64,000 nt of DNA from Iris pallida (GCA_029216955.1 JANAVB010010791.1:4517831-4581830); one strand, 5' to 3'; positions 33,708 to 45,670 are shown, counted from the stretch's first letter. The notes: generated by a model not told the origin, from the letters alone. Made by a program: numbers and translations.

Positions 33708-36006
33708 CTCAAAAACAGCGTCAACATCCTCAATAAACAGCCTGCGGCGTCTTACCGCAGCGCACTTCGTGGAGTAGGTTTTGCCATCATCAGTGAACAT
33801 ATGCCTGCTTCGCTTATGCGAAGGACCAGGCACAGTAGGCGGCTGCCCCGCAACCATGTCATCCGGCACAATAGGTGGCTGATCCCCCACCTCTTCGTCC
33901 GAAGAATGGAACGAATCATCGGCATCCTGCTCATCATCCTCTTCACCCGCCGTCGTGGACTCCGAGTCCGGCACAGGAACCATATTCGCCTTTTTCTTTC
34001 TCTTCTTGGACCTTTCGAGCATCTCTGCCAAGCCAGTACCGACAATAAAGCTGGTACTCATGTCAAAATTAATGGGAGGCTTGCTCGTCGTAACATGATA
34101 GAGGGCCGCCATGTACAAAATCTCCCCTGACGTATTAGCATCAGGAACCGAGAAGCTAGCTCGGGTATGAACCGTATTGTAATAATGCCAAGCCCTGATA
34201 CCATCAAGGACACTGCTCTCAAAGCCTAGGCAAGTACTGGGACAATCAAGGAACAGCTGGCTATACCCGAACTGACGGGAGAACCTGCTGGGCAAGTAGG
34301 GCTCCAGGTATACGTTATTGCGGTAACAATATACTAGGTGCGCCGGACGAATATTATGCAGCCAAAGGAGCATTTTCTCAGATAAAAGGAGGGAAGGTTC
34401 AATGCCATCAACATGTACAACCCTCACTTCTATAGCGATAAATTGAAGAACAGACACAAAGAAGTCGTGTCCGTCTACTCTCGCCAACGCCCTCCGACAG
34501 GCTGGCATGGTGTCGTATTTCCAAGGCTGACGATGGTATCGGAAAAGGAAAGCATCATCATCGGTAACGCCATCTTCTGCTCCGGGCCTCATAAACGACC
34601 GATAATGCATCAATAGCCACCCCATTAGATAATGGTAGGGTAGCTCTATTCGTTCAAAGTCCAGTGTCGTCTCGCGAGCAATGACTTTGGACGAAAAGAT
34701 GCGAAGGCCGTGGTGTATGTTACACCCCATGGCCGGGAGAAGGGCCAGCCTGTCTCTGAAGACCAGCTTTACGGCCGGAAGGATGAAGTGCCGGCTGATC
34801 CTTTTAATGGAACCTGCCCCTCCCGAGACTACGCAGTTCCGTAGCCACACCATCAAGAATTCGGCCAGAAGTGCTTTCTCAGACATCTGCCGGGTAGCAT
34901 GGTAGAAATAGCTGAAGGATTCAGTGTGACTCCCAAATTTGTCACTGGTGGACCTCGACGTCTTGGCATTCGACATCAGGTTTTTTTATCTTCTCCTGGG
35001 TTTGAGGACCTCGGGAAGAAACCCGGCCAGAGGGACTTAATTTGAAAAGATACGAGACCCAGGATGTGGTATGGGGAGCGTTCCCTTCTGAGCTATTATT
35101 CTTCTTGATAGCCGTTTGGTGACAGATACTGTGGTGGCATAACAGTTCCCGGTAAACGGCAACAAAACCCGAGAATCGTCGATCCAGATCCTCAAATTCC
35201 ACGTTTGTCGGGGTGTATACTTCAAAGGCCTTGCCGCCCCCATGGCAGCTTAGAAACAGCATACATTTCATGGAGGGTAACCCATAACAGGTGCCCCGGA
35301 TGGCATAATAGAGGTCGATCTCCCAAAGGAATGCCTCGTATTTCCTCAGGATCCATAAAGTCAGGTTGGCCTACGTAGGGATGGGGTTTATCCAGTTCAA
35401 CAGCGACAACCTGCCAACAGGATAAGACCCCTTATGAGCGAGCTGATTCAGGAAGGTATCGGCTAGAGTAAACGTGAAGTTGGGACCAGATACGTTTATG
35501 ATGGTACCCGAAATTAGCCCCATCACGCTCCGACTGACCGAGTCCCTGCTCGCATATGCTGACCTAATATTCTTATTATAATGGATGTTGCCCACGAACA
35601 TCCCCCCAATTGGGTTGGAGTTAGGGAGCCCACCATCTGCCTGCTCAACGGTACCATATTGAACCACGAAAGGGGAAAATGATGTTCCATTTCGGGAATA
35701 TGGATCTCCACCTCATCCACAGTAAAGTCCCAGCTCTCAGAAATGTCCAGCACTCGGGGGTTCTTTATGGATAGATCATCCCCGAAGAGAAAGGCTGGTT
35801 TCAGATACTCTCCTTCCAGCCTTTCCGAGTTCATCATAGTACAAAAAAGTAGAAAGGCTGGTTGTTGATGGCGCTCACCCTCTCCAAAGGCTCATCGGCA
35901 GAAAGCTGATCCGACACACGTCGAACCATGCTATCGAGCTGCACACCCATCGCATATTGGGCTGAGCCCATAAAAAGCTCTCCTGCTGGATTGATTGGCA
36001 GATCCA

Positions 36007-36596
36007 CTGAAGAAAGAACAAAAGAAACAGGATTAACAGATGGTTAAAACGAAACCACTTGGAGTTTCTTAAAAAGCTCCTATGAGCCTATGCGGCTTGG
36101 TTCGACGTAGCCTTATGCGGCCCAATGCAGTTGGGTTTCATGCGGCACTGCTTCGATAGAACCTATGCGGCTCGGTTCAAAGTAGCCTTATGCAGCCCAA
36201 TTCAGTTAGATTTCATGCGTCACTGATAGAGCCTATGCGGTTCGGTTTAGCTTATACGGTTTTATTCAGCAGATGAGCTTATGTGGCACGACTTAGTGAA
36301 GCTTTATGCGGTCCAGTTCATCAAGAGCTCATGCGGTCCCGTTCAACGGGACTTCATGCGGTTCAAATCCAGAAGTGCTCCTGCGGCTCAAGCCCTTCTC
36401 ATGCGGCTGAAACACAGGGCATGCCCCATGCGGCTCGGATATGAGAAGGTCATACGACCCATGCAACATATGCGGCTTCATCATGTTGAACTTGGGCAGT
36501 TCAAAAAAGACGAAGGATGAAGGCTTGTGCATAAATTATACAACAGAGCCATGGTTTTTAGGGTTCAAAGCATTCAATATTCCATCCAATCCTTAC
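36007..36596 (-). other. Intron 1 of the A antisense gene, filled with the motif
   Basis: Donor GTAAGG (36591..36596), acceptor TTTCTTCAG ending at 36007, phase 1, matching B. It contains about 16 copies of ATGCGGC on the plus strand between 36080 and 36480, with spacers unlike those in the B intron. Confidence 0.78.
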
Positions 36597-36812
36597 CCTT
36601 AAAAGCAGGGTGGACGGCAGGGTGCACTTCAGGCGTAGTGGCCGACGAGGAAGCCGCTTTCTTGTCCTCCGTAGCCGCAGAGGCAGCCTTGGAAGACTTG
36701 GGGGCCATTATCGTCCGACGGTCGGAGAAGGAAGACAAAGAAAAAAAATTAGGGCAGCAAGAGTTGAAGACGATAGAGAGAGTAAAGAAGTCTCTCCGAC
36801 TGAACACGTTCA

Positions 36813-36820
36813 TATTTATA
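36813..36820 (-). promoter_or_regulatory. TATA box of the A antisense gene
   Basis: TATAAATA on the minus strand, 105 bases ahead of the ATG at 36708; equivalent to 6029..6036 in B. Confidence 0.7.
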
Positions 36821-36999
36821 GGCAAAACGAGGAAGGTTCGATCCATGTGCGGCATGAAAACCGACTCTTCGGTCATCAAGACAAACTGACTAAATAAAGG
36901 CCAAACTCTTGGGATCCTGCCCCAAAAAGCGGCCTTAAGTCTGATAGCAAATCAAAGGCAATCAATACAAAATATTAGCACACATGGCATGAAGACGTG

Positions 37000-37145
37000 G
37001 CAAGGAGCCAATGCGGCTCAGATGGCCATACGGCTCAGATGGCCATACGGTTGGAACGACCATGCGGTTCAGATGGCCATGCGGCTGAGGTGGGGCTATG
37101 CGGCTGAGACACCCATGCGGCCAGAACATCCTATACGGCCAGAGG
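37000..37145. repeat. CATGCGGC motif cluster upstream of the A antisense gene
   Basis: Nine copies or near copies of (A/C)(A/T)(T/C)GCGGCTCAGATGGCC-like units, 15 to 20 bases apart, just inside the element from the polypurine tract. Confidence 0.8.
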
Positions 37146-37159
37146 CGTTTATACATAGC

Positions 37160-37228
37160 CATGCTTCTTATTCAAAGTATTTCAATTTTGCAAATTAAAA
37201 ACTTTAAAGGGGATCTTGTAGAAGCATA
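37160..37228. other. Polypurine tract and stem-loop at the internal/3' LTR border of A
   Basis: Polypurine tract AAAGGGGATCT (37206..37216) abuts the LTR start TGTAGAAGC (37217). CATGCTTCT (37160..37168) pairs with AGAAGCATA (37220..37228), and AAAGTATTT pairs imperfectly with AAAAACTTT inside. Same design as 5647..5713 in B. Confidence 0.8.
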
Positions 37229-37244
37229 GAAAAGACTAAAGAAA

Positions 37245-37810
37245 AATTCATGCGGCCAAGGATCCCCATGCGGCTCAGAGAGCCCTTGCGGCTCAGGGAT
37301 CCATGCGGCTCAAGAGTCTATGCGGCTCGAATAATTTCATACGGCCCAGAGAGGAGCCACGTGGCCTTTAACAGCTCTTTCCTTCGTCTGTTGCTGTATT
37401 TAATACCCTGACGGCTGACAGCTCTGACAAACGACGGTTCTGACAAAAAGATGCAATAATGACTAACGTAATGGCGCGTTCCTAGGGAAGAGGTAAAAAT
37501 CTTCTCACAGCTGACAGAATCTATCAAATCCCGAGGCATGCGGCTGCTGTATTTATGCGGCTGCCCATCTTCATGCGGCTACATCCTTTATGCGGCCGCC
37601 CATCAGCATGCGGCTGCCCACTTCATGCGGCCGTCCATCTTCATATGGCTACATCCCTTATGCGGTCGCCCATCAGTATGCGGCTGTCCACTTCGTGCGG
37701 CTGCCCACTTCCATGCGGCTGTCCATCTTCATGTGGCTGTTCATCCCCATACGGCTGACCATCTTCATGCGGCCGTTTAGCCTCATGCGGTCCATTCATC
37801 TACGGCTCTG
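37245..37810. repeat. CATGCGGC motif array in the A 3' LTR
   Basis: Two clusters: about six copies at 37250..37345 and about 17 copies at 37537..37810. In the second the spacing is only 15 to 18 bases (CATGCGGCTGCCCATCTT-like units), much tighter than in B. Confidence 0.88.
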
Positions 37811-38151
37811 CCAAGATGGCCCAGTGGAGACATGTGGCACTTTTCACGATGATTGAGCCACGTGGCAGTCTTATCTTTCTGGAATTATGGGGGTTAACAA
37901 ATCCTAATCAGATTTGTTGCAATAAGTGCCCAGATCAAATCAAATCGAACAAATTAGACACGTGGCAGGCCATTACAAGTCATGAATATTCATGGCAATC
38001 AACATTTATTGCCCACAGAGATTTAATACAATCACATTAATTGCTTAAATCTATTATATACAAGATGGATGGCCCAGATTAATTAACTCTCAGACCGTCG
38101 ACTTTCGAGAATGGGCAATTATTACAAAACCCTAATGATGCCCCCCACTCT

Positions 38152-38159
38152 TATAAATA
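38152..38159 (+). promoter_or_regulatory. TATA box in the A 3' LTR
   Basis: TATAAATA in CTCTTATAAATAGCAAGG; same context as in both B LTRs. Confidence 0.75.
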
Positions 38160-38537
38160 GCAAGGTGCCATTCCCTTGCAAAAGTCCCCCCTCTCGCTCG
38201 GATCCAGATAGAATCAGAGAGAGAAGATACTGAGATCGAAAGGACAGAGGAGCATACAGAGAGAACAAAGAGAGCATTTCTTCATCAACGCCAAACAGTT
38301 CTTCTCCAGAGCCAAGGCTGCACCCGATCGTCCAAGGAGTAAGGCAGAGCTGCCATCGCTTTCCCGAGCATCTATCGTCACTCCCCAGAATCTAAAATAA
38401 ACAATTGTACTTAGATTGCTGTACCTATGCTTTCGTCCCTAGGCTTTTTTTGTACGAGCGAGTTTGTATTGTGAGTCTAAGTTCAGTCCTCCTATATAAA
38501 TTGTTCTGTACTTTTACAATCAATGGCAAACACCTGG

Positions 38538-39615
38538 CGGAGGATATGAGGCAGGGCATTGACAATGCCCATCAGTTAGCCATGGTGGCAGTAGAGAAGG
38601 TCACTGCTCAACCATAAGAAAGGAAGATATAGCCGTACCAGCCGAGGACTCCGGGCATTCAGGATTTCCAGAAGATGCGGCCGCAAGACTTCAAGGGTAC
38701 CGAGGGTATCCTATATGCCGATGACTGGATCGAGCATATAGAGGAGATCTTCCGTCTCGTGAAGATACCAGCTAGGCTTCAGATAGAAGCAACGGGCAGC
38801 CAGATGCAGGACCTTGCCCGCATATGGTACCAGACCGACCCCAGGGTTGGTACTCAAGGGCAGACTTGAGAGGCTTTTAAGAAGTTCTTCAAGGAGAAGT
38901 TCTTTCCCGACACAGCACTTGGCCCATTGGAGACGCAGTTCGAGAATCTGGTCCAGGGGAACCAGACAGTAGAGGAGTACGCTAGAGAGTTCTGCCGTCT
39001 GGGCAGATTTATGGAGGGCCTGAGCGAGACAGTGAAGGCTATGAGATTCATGAAGGGCTTGATTAAGGAAGTCTTGTCCTTGACCAAGAGCAACAAAAAT
39101 ACTACTTTCGAGAAGATTTTGTTGGGTACTATGGTAGCAGAGGACGACCTCGAACTGAAACTGAAGAGAGGTCATGATTCATATGGATCCAGCGGCAGTG
39201 GAGGCCAGGCCAAGAGGCTCCGTTATCAGCAGCGGCATCAGTAGAAGCCATTCCAGTAGCAGCAGTTCCAGAGTCATGGTTGTGCGCCTTTTTAGCAGAA
39301 GCAGATATAGCAGGCGCCTAGACAGCAGCAAGTCAGCAGTTGCACTTTCTGCAAGAAGCCAGGATATGTATGGAACGAGTGTAGGAAGAGGCTAGGAAAG
39401 TGTCTCCTTTGTGGTCAACGGAGCACTAGTTGAGGGATTTTCCCATGTCTTCGGGACGTACAGTACAGGGAGCAGAAGCCAAGGCTCCGACAGGGCAGCA
39501 GAGGGGACCATTGCCAACCCAACAGCACAAGTTTACCCAGCACCAGCAGCAGACCAGAGGAAGTCAGCAGGGGCGAGCCTTTGCCATGTCAGCTGAGGAT
39601 GCAGAGGCAGTGTGA
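38538..39615 (+). pseudogene. gag: Element E gag, 5' end missing
   Basis: It starts at about codon 95 when compared with the related F gag, because A inserted there. Capsid-like residues QDFKGTEGILYADDWIEHIE, QMQDLARIWY and ENLVQGNQTVEEYAREF are clear. A zinc knuckle remains in degraded form (CTFCKKPGYVWNEC, with Tyr in place of His) near 39345. TGA at 38866 and several TAG interrupt it. Gag packages the RNA; this copy is dead. Confidence 0.85.
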
Positions 39616-39627
39616 GATCAGATAGCA

Positions 39628-40095
39628 GGTTCTGTTCTTCTTGATTTCTTTCCTGCTTTCGCTTTATTTGATTCGGAGGCTTTCCATATTTTTGTGTCTG
39701 TATCTTTTACTGTTAGACACCAGCTTTCTTCTGAACCATTGCCTAGGACTTGCAAGATCACGACTGGGGGTGGTATCATCCTCGTCCGTGATGTTTGTAA
39801 GGATCAGAGAGTAGTTTTAGGAGGCCAAAAACTGGATATGAGTCTGCTCATAATGCCATTATCGAACTATGATATTATACTCGGTATGGATTGGTTGAGC
39901 AGACACTATGCCAGTATAGATTGTCGCGGTGGTAGAGTTCTCTTCAGAGTGCCAGGAGAGCCAAAGTTTGAGTTTACCAGACAAGAGGCGGACCAGAGCA
40001 GCGGAGTCTTCTGCGAAGTTTCAGTAGAGGAGCAGAGCGTGCCACATCCATTGATAGCTGAGTTCATGAATGTATTTTCGGAGGAGTTGCTATAG
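39628..40095 (+). pseudogene. pro: Element E aspartic protease (active site altered)
   Basis: The typical IDSGASHSF signature reads FDSEAFHIF near 39668, so the Gly of Asp-Ser-Gly is Glu, a change expected to abolish activity. The C-terminal part is recognisable (YDIILGMDWLSRHYASIDC near 39870). The frame runs to a stop at 40093, within the lead into RT (EFMNVFSEELL). Confidence 0.85.
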
Positions 40096-41400
40096 TTACC
40101 TCTGGACAGAGATGTAGAGTTCTCTATAGATTTGGTGCCCGACGTAGAGCCGATATCTCAGCACGTCTATAGAGTAAACAATATTGAGCTAGTGGAGTTG
40201 AACAAGCAGGTAAATGAGTTGCAGAACAAAGGCTTCATCCGATAGAGTTCTTCACCATGGGGTGTACTAGTACTCTTTGTGCCGAAAAAGGATAGGTCGG
40301 TACGGATGTGTATCGACTACAGGGCTCTCAACAGCCTTACGATAAAGAACAAGTACCAGCTGTCGAGGATCGATGATCTATTCGATCAGTTGAGCTGAGC
40401 GAAGGTATTCTCCAAGTTTGATCTGAGGTCAGATTGCCATCAAGTGAAGGTGAAGAAGGAGGACATTTCGAAGACAGCATTCAGGATACGGTATGGCCAG
40501 TTTGAGTTCATGGTGATGCCATTTGGGTTAACTAATGCCCCGGCGGTATTCATGAACTTGATAAACAAGGTGTTCCACCAGTACTTGGACAATTTCATGG
40601 TGGTGTTTATCGACGACGTCTTGGTATATTCGAAGACCCCGAAGGAGCACGAGGAACATCTGAGAGTGGTTCTGAAGACTCTCAGGAAGGAGCAGATTTA
40701 CGATAAAGTTTTGAAGTATGAGTTCTTTTTGGAGCAAGTTGATTTTCTGGGTCACGTTGTGACCGGAGATGGAATCTCAGTAGACCCAAAGAAGATCAGA
40801 GCAGTTGAGGCGTAGACAGTACTGAGTTTAGTTGCATAGATCAGGAGCGTTCTGGGATTGGCAGGCTACTATAGAAGGTTCGTTCAGGATTTCTTCCGGA
40901 TTGCAGAGCCATTGACTAGGCTGACCCGGAAGGATACGGAGTTTATCTGGTCAGAGGAATGTCAGATTGCTTTCGATGAGTTGAAGAAGCGACTGACGAC
41001 TGTCCTAATTTTGACATTGCCATAAGGATCAGGCAGGTTCACTATCTACAGTGACACCTCTGGAAAGGGTCTGGGTTGTGTCTTACAGCAGCATGGGAAG
41101 GTAATTGCCTATATATCCTAACAATTACGTCCACATGAGAAGAACTACCCTACCCATGATTTGGAGTTGGCGGCAGTTATCTTTGCTCTTAAGTTGTGGA
41201 AGCACTATCTATACGGAGAGCGTGTGGAGATCATCACAAACCACAAAAGCTTAAAGTATGTGTTTACATAAAAAGAGCTCAACATAAGGCAGCACAGGTG
41301 GTTGGAGTTGATGAAGGACTTCGATATTTCATTGCAGTATCATCCAGGGAAGGCCAACGTAGTTGCCGATGCCTTGAGTAGGTATCCAGTAGCTATGTGT
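40096..41400 (+). pseudogene. pol: Element E reverse transcriptase and RNase H
   Basis: RT motifs: [35 protein letters not shown] and active site [11 protein letters not shown] (near 40610). Connection: LGLAGYYRRFVQDF. RNase [46 protein letters not shown], then [16 protein letters not shown]. At least nine in-frame stops are present (near 40245, 40398, 40815, 40838, 41024, 41121 and 41268, among others). The catalytic order is normal; the copy cannot be expressed. Confidence 0.9.
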
Positions 41401-42479
41401 TTGACGATGGATCGTCACTTGTTAGCAGATTTAGAGAGCCTGGGGATTGAGATGATTATGCCAGGAGTTCAGATTCAGATGTGGGGCCTTCAGATTCAGT
41501 CGGACTTGATAGAGAGAATCAAGTCAACTCAGTTCGAAGATGTTATCCTGCAGTGTATCTGAGAGCAAGTTCGAGCAGGATCGGTGGATGGTGAGTTTAT
41601 TATTGCAGAGGATGGCACTTTGAGGTACGGTTCCAGACTCTGTGTGCCTAGCGGAGAGCTTCGGGAGCAGATTATGTAGGAGGCCCATCGCTCTCAGTAC
41701 ACTATGCATCCAGGTGCCAACAAGATGTATAGGGATCTGAAGGAGCATGTATGGTGGTATGGGATGAAGCGGGAGGTAGCTCGCTCCGTAGCCAGATATT
41801 TAGTCTATCAGCAGGTTAAGGCAGAGATGCAGAGGCTAGGAGGACTATTACAGTCATTGCCCATTTCGGAGTGGAAGTGGGAGCACATCACGATGGACTT
41901 TGTTTCTGGATTGCCGCGTACACAGGAGAAAAAGACGCAATTTGGGTCATCGTAGACAGGATAACCAAATCAGCCCACTTTTTATCATTTAAGGTGGGTA
42001 CATCTACAGAGAGGCTAGCAGAGATGTATATACGACAGAGTGTCAGGATACACGGAGTTTCGATGAGCATTGTCTCGGATCGGGATAGTCACTTTACTTT
42101 CCATTTCTGGCAGAGCCTGCAGACTAGTTTGGGCACTCAGCTCAAGTTCAGTACTTCATACCACCCTCAGACGGACGGACAGTCAGAGAGGACTATTCAG
42201 ACACTCGAGGACATGCTGCAGACTTGTGTCTTGGATTTTGGAGGCTCTTTGGAGGATTATTTGTATTTAGTGGAGTTTACATACAACAACAGTTTCCATG
42301 CCAGCATTGGGATGTTACCATTCGAGGCACTGTACGGGCACAGATGTCGTACACCCTTGTCTTGGGATGACGTTGGAGAGCGAGCTTTATTGGGACCTGA
42401 GATGGTTGTTGACGCAGCCGAGAAGGTAAAGCTCATCAGAGATGGACTTCGCATGGCACATGACAGACAGCTGCATTGA
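41401..42479 (+). pseudogene. pol: Element E integrase
   Basis: Zinc-binding region HRSQYTMHPGANKMYRDL...ARYLVYQQVKAE: the two expected Cys are both Tyr, each one G-to-A step away. Core motifs: EHITMDFVSGLP, IVSDRDSHFT and SYHPQTDGQSERTIQ. A one-base frameshift lies near 41940 and stops near 41562 and 41679. The open piece 41871..42479 covers most of the core. Confidence 0.9.
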
Positions 42480-43061
42480 GCCGATAGCCACCGAAGACCT
42501 CTACAGTTTGAGGTACAGCTTAGACTTAAGAGTAGGATTTAACTTATTTTGCGATTTTTATTTTGTTTGATCATGTGATTATTATAGTTAAGCTTGAGAC
42601 CATGTTTGTGCTAGGTTAGAGATCTGGTGTTTCTAAGGATATCTCCGATGCATGGTACTATTTGCTTTGGCGGAGGTGGAAAGCTTAGTCCGTGTTTCAT
42701 CGTTCCTTTCATCATTAGTGGAAGAGTCGGTGACATGTCAAATAGACTGGAATTGTCCCCCACATTAGAGGGAGTCCATAATGTATTTCACGTGTCCGGT
42801 ATATGGCAGATCCCAGCCATGTACTGGACCATTCCGATATCGAGGTGGGCCCTACTCTTAGTTATCTAGATTCTGGATCGACGGGAGAAGGTGCTAAGGA
42901 ACCAGACTATACCCTTGGTTCGCGTAGCTTGGATGCACCACTCTCCAGGTGATGAAATGCCCTTATCTTTTTTTGCCGTGAGGTATGACTTTTCTATCCT
43001 TCTCATATATTCAGTTTTGTCTTTAATTTCGAGGACGAAAATCTTTTAAGGAGGGTAGATT
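42480..43061 (+). pseudogene. Element E integrase C-terminal remnant and polypurine tract
   Basis: A degraded GPY/F-like stretch is readable near 42660..42800 (GGKLSPCFIVPFIISGRVGD, then LEGVHNVFHVSG), which in relatives precedes a chromodomain. Stretch 42530..42610 looks scrambled. The end ATTTCGAGGACGAAAATC (43027..43044) and AAGGAGGGTAGAT (43049..43061) is the polypurine border with the LTR. Confidence 0.75.
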
Positions 43062-43764
43062 TGTCACATCTATTTTTCTATTTAAGGATATTTTGGTAAT
43101 TTTGAAATTCTTTTGATTATTTTAATATATTATATTATTGGTGTAGTAATTTTTGGCCTTGTGATAGTATAGACTTGGTGCAACCTTGCCTAGTGACTCA
43201 CCATGACTTAGCGCCTAGTAGCATGATTTGTTAGGGTTAGTAGTCCTATTCTAAGGTTAGAAGCTTTTAGCATATTGATTAGGGGCTAGTTAGCAACTTT
43301 CTTTTAATTAATATTTTATTTTAGCCATAGAAAGAGGCCCAAGCCTAACCATTAGGAAACTCTAGCCCATCTAGGTGTGGCCGGCCAAGCTAGGTCAGGG
43401 GGGAGCTTATTTAATATCTTATTTTGAGAATTCATCTCTCTTTTTCATTCCTTCTCTCCTGGAAAACATAAGTATCTCTCCTAATTTTTTTATTTCTTCT
43501 CCTTTTAAACCCTAATCTTTTGCATTAGGTTCTGGTCATTGTTTATGAATTGTTGATGGGGAGGAAATTTAGAATTGGAGTGCCTTGGGGTTTTGGAGAC
43601 GCAAGAAGGATCTACACAATTGAAGCTTTCTATAAAAATTCATTCCAATAGGTAATTTCTCCAAAACTCTTTAATTTCATGAACTATTCTCGTAGATGCA
43701 TCCATCTAGGTGTCCCCTAGCTGTAGGATGAGTTTCGTAGGAATTTGTATTGATTTGGTATCCG

Positions 43765-44400
43765 TATTGGACACGTATCTGTACAATTATGCATGTGTTT
43801 GTTGAAATGCCACAAAGGAATTTTTGTTCATAATTTTGAAATCTAATTGATTGGATTCGTAGATCTATACATGACTTTTGATTTTGTATTGGACTGAGCA
43901 TGTTTTGAGTCGTGTTCGTGTCCAGAATCGGACACGAACCACAGCATGAGACAAGCACGTGCGTGCCCTGCTGATCGGGTGGCAGTACGTAGTGTCTGTG
44001 TCACTTGGACATGCGAAACTTGGTGTATGGCTTGGGGACATGACTGACACGTCAGCCCCCAAGTGCCATGTTATCTCGTTTCGTACCAGACTCGCAAATC
44101 GAGCCGTACTGATTTCATACAGACACGCACGCATGGTTCAGTCGTGTCTGATATGCGTCTCACGCTATACGGGGACACGTCGTGGTCGTATTTCAGGGTG
44201 ACACGCCACTAGCCCTAGACACCTTCTAGGACTATGCACGAGCTCGACTCGTCTCGAGCTCTGTGTCGTGTCCACGAGCCACTGACACGTCCGCACGAGG
44301 CAGTGTCTAGACAGTCCTATTGTGCATATAAAATTGCGTTTGGACACCTCGTGTCCAGTTTTGTGGACACGAGATGAGCCCCCCTGACACGTACACATGC
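43765..44400. repeat. GGACACG / CGTGTCC motif cluster in the E LTR
   Basis: About 20 copies of GACACG or its reverse CGTGTC in both orientations, several forming short palindromes (CGTGTCCAGAATCGGACACG near 43917; CTCGTGTCC...GGACACGAG near 44347). The F LTRs have the same kind of cluster (47640..48300 and 54910..55560). Confidence 0.78.
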
Positions 44401-45479
44401 ATGTGACACTTCTCCATGCCTGAATTGGGTTTTTATTTGATTTTTGGGTTTCGATCTTGTTTATTGATACTCGATAAAACTAAATTTGAAATGGTATTTT
44501 CAGAGTTTTGTTTTAAAATGTTTTATATTGTTAAATTATGGTTAATCGTTGATGATTATCATATATACATGTTTAGATGGATGTTACATAGCTGGGTTTC
44601 ACAGTGAATGAGGACTGAGATCAAAATCTGAGTTTCAAATGGGCTGGATGTTCAAAAACCCGACTGAACATGAAGTTTAGATTTTTATATATTGCAAAAC
44701 CTGAGATTGGGTTTAAGGTTATTGATTTCCTGAGATTGCTATAGTTTAGTTGATGTTCTCAGATTGTGTTGAGACAATCTCAGGTTTGAGATTTAGAATC
44801 CCAGGTTTAGTTGAAGTTTTATTCTCAAGTTTTTCTTGTTTTCATTTTCAGTTTTCTTACATTGTCTAATATGTTCTCAGGTTTTAGTAATCACAAGTTT
44901 GAGATATAGATAGCATTCTCATGTTTATTGATTGTTGCTGTCATGCTTATTTCCAGTTTTGGTTTGTGAACTTTGAATCTACTTTGAATTGATTTCAATT
45001 TCATATTTAGTCTTAGGGTTATACTTTAATTCATTCTCAGGTTTTGATGTTAGTTGAGTAACTTAATTCTCAGTTGAAGACTGAGAACCTATTTGGGTTC
45101 ATCAAAGTTCAGTGAGCATGAGCTCTCATATTTGTTTTGGTATTCCTTGGCTTTAACTCAGGATTTCTACATTGAGATAATCCCCAGTTCCCTTTTCTTT
45201 CCTTTTTCTTTTATTTCCTTTTGATATCATTTATGCTTCTATATGTTAGTAGGAATATATATACTTGATTCAAATATGGATATCCTCTACTTGATTTCAT
45301 ATATAGGTAGTTCCTTTTTGTAGTGGAATGGTATGCTTTATATTGTGTGATACTATATATCTATATTCATACCCATATGTAATGAATGAATATAATATAT
45401 AAGTACATGTTGTGATTGATATTAGATATAGTCTAAGGGTTATGAGTCAGCTTGGGTTTGACCCAATGAGCCTATATTA

Positions 45480-45670
45480 GCCTAGTTGATTATCAAGTCG
45501 ACCAAGTTGACAAAAGTCAACTTTAAGTCAAACTTGATCCGAATCAACTCAAATGAGCTTAGAATGACTAGGTAAGTTGTGTTTGACCTAAAATTTGGTA
45601 GATAGACTAGTTGACATATGGTTGACCAGGTTTGACCAGAGTTGGCCAAGGGTTGACATTGACCTAGAAG
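45480..45670. promoter_or_regulatory. W-box (TTGAC) cluster in the E LTR
   Basis: About nine TTGAC or GTCAA cores in 190 bases, several as TTGACC or TTGACT, the core bound by WRKY transcription factors. Density is far above the surroundings. Function is inferred from motif only. Confidence 0.55.

Larger units (their letters stand above)
33132..36708 (-). pseudogene. Element A antisense gene, exons 1, 2 and front of exon 3 (PMD-like protein)
   Basis: Exon 1 36597..36708 (MAPKSSKAAS start), exon 2 33708..36006, exon 3 from 33633 to the B insertion at 33132, continuing at 4374..3341. Splice sites match those of the B gene in position and phase. Conserved stretches include SYFYHATRQMSEKALLAEFL, LALLPAMGCNIHHGLRIFSS, IELPYHYLMGWLLMHY and PSRFSRQFGYSQLFLDCPS, resembling the plant mobile domain (tentative). 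Coding part without B would be about 1,310 codons. Lesions: a frameshift near 35610, TAG near 35373 where B has TGG, and a frameshift at an A-run near 34980. The long open part 34976..33708 is intact. Where B is broken A is often open and the reverse, so the family protein was intact until recently. Confidence 0.82.
1..38532 (+). mobile_element. Element A: Tat-lineage Ty3/gypsy retrotransposon, 5' part outside the window
   Basis: Read left to right, A shows the end of pol (1..1720), a convergent repeat region (1735..3340), an antisense spliced gene (3341..4374 continuing at 33132..36708), a polypurine tract (37206..37216) and a 3' LTR (37217..38532). It is split by element B at 4375..33131, which is flanked by the 5 bp duplication GTGCT. 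Dual RNase H, a large antisense gene and tandem repeats behind pol fit the Tat lineage (Grande, RIRE2, Retand, Ogre relatives). The 3' LTR ends in GGCAAACA and is followed directly by gag sequence of element E, so A inserted into E. The matching left target duplication (expected CCTGG) lies outside the window. Confidence 0.9.
37217..38532 (+). repeat. 3' LTR of element A
   Basis: 1,316 bases, TGTAGAAGC to GGCAAACA. Its last 400 bases are close to the B LTR (in reverse), while its front half shares mainly the CATGCGGC motif with B, not the spacers. It is followed by gag of element E; the five bases 38533..38537 (CCTGG) should be the right copy of A's target duplication. Confidence 0.9.

Noticed and set aside
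37537..37810. Regularly spaced short repeats that resemble a CRISPR array
   Set aside because: Plant retrotransposon LTR; the repeat is only about 8 bases, spacers are 8 to 10 bases and partly similar, and no cas genes exist.
38533..38537. CCTGG as proven target-site duplication of A
   Set aside because: The left copy is outside the window, so it is only a prediction.
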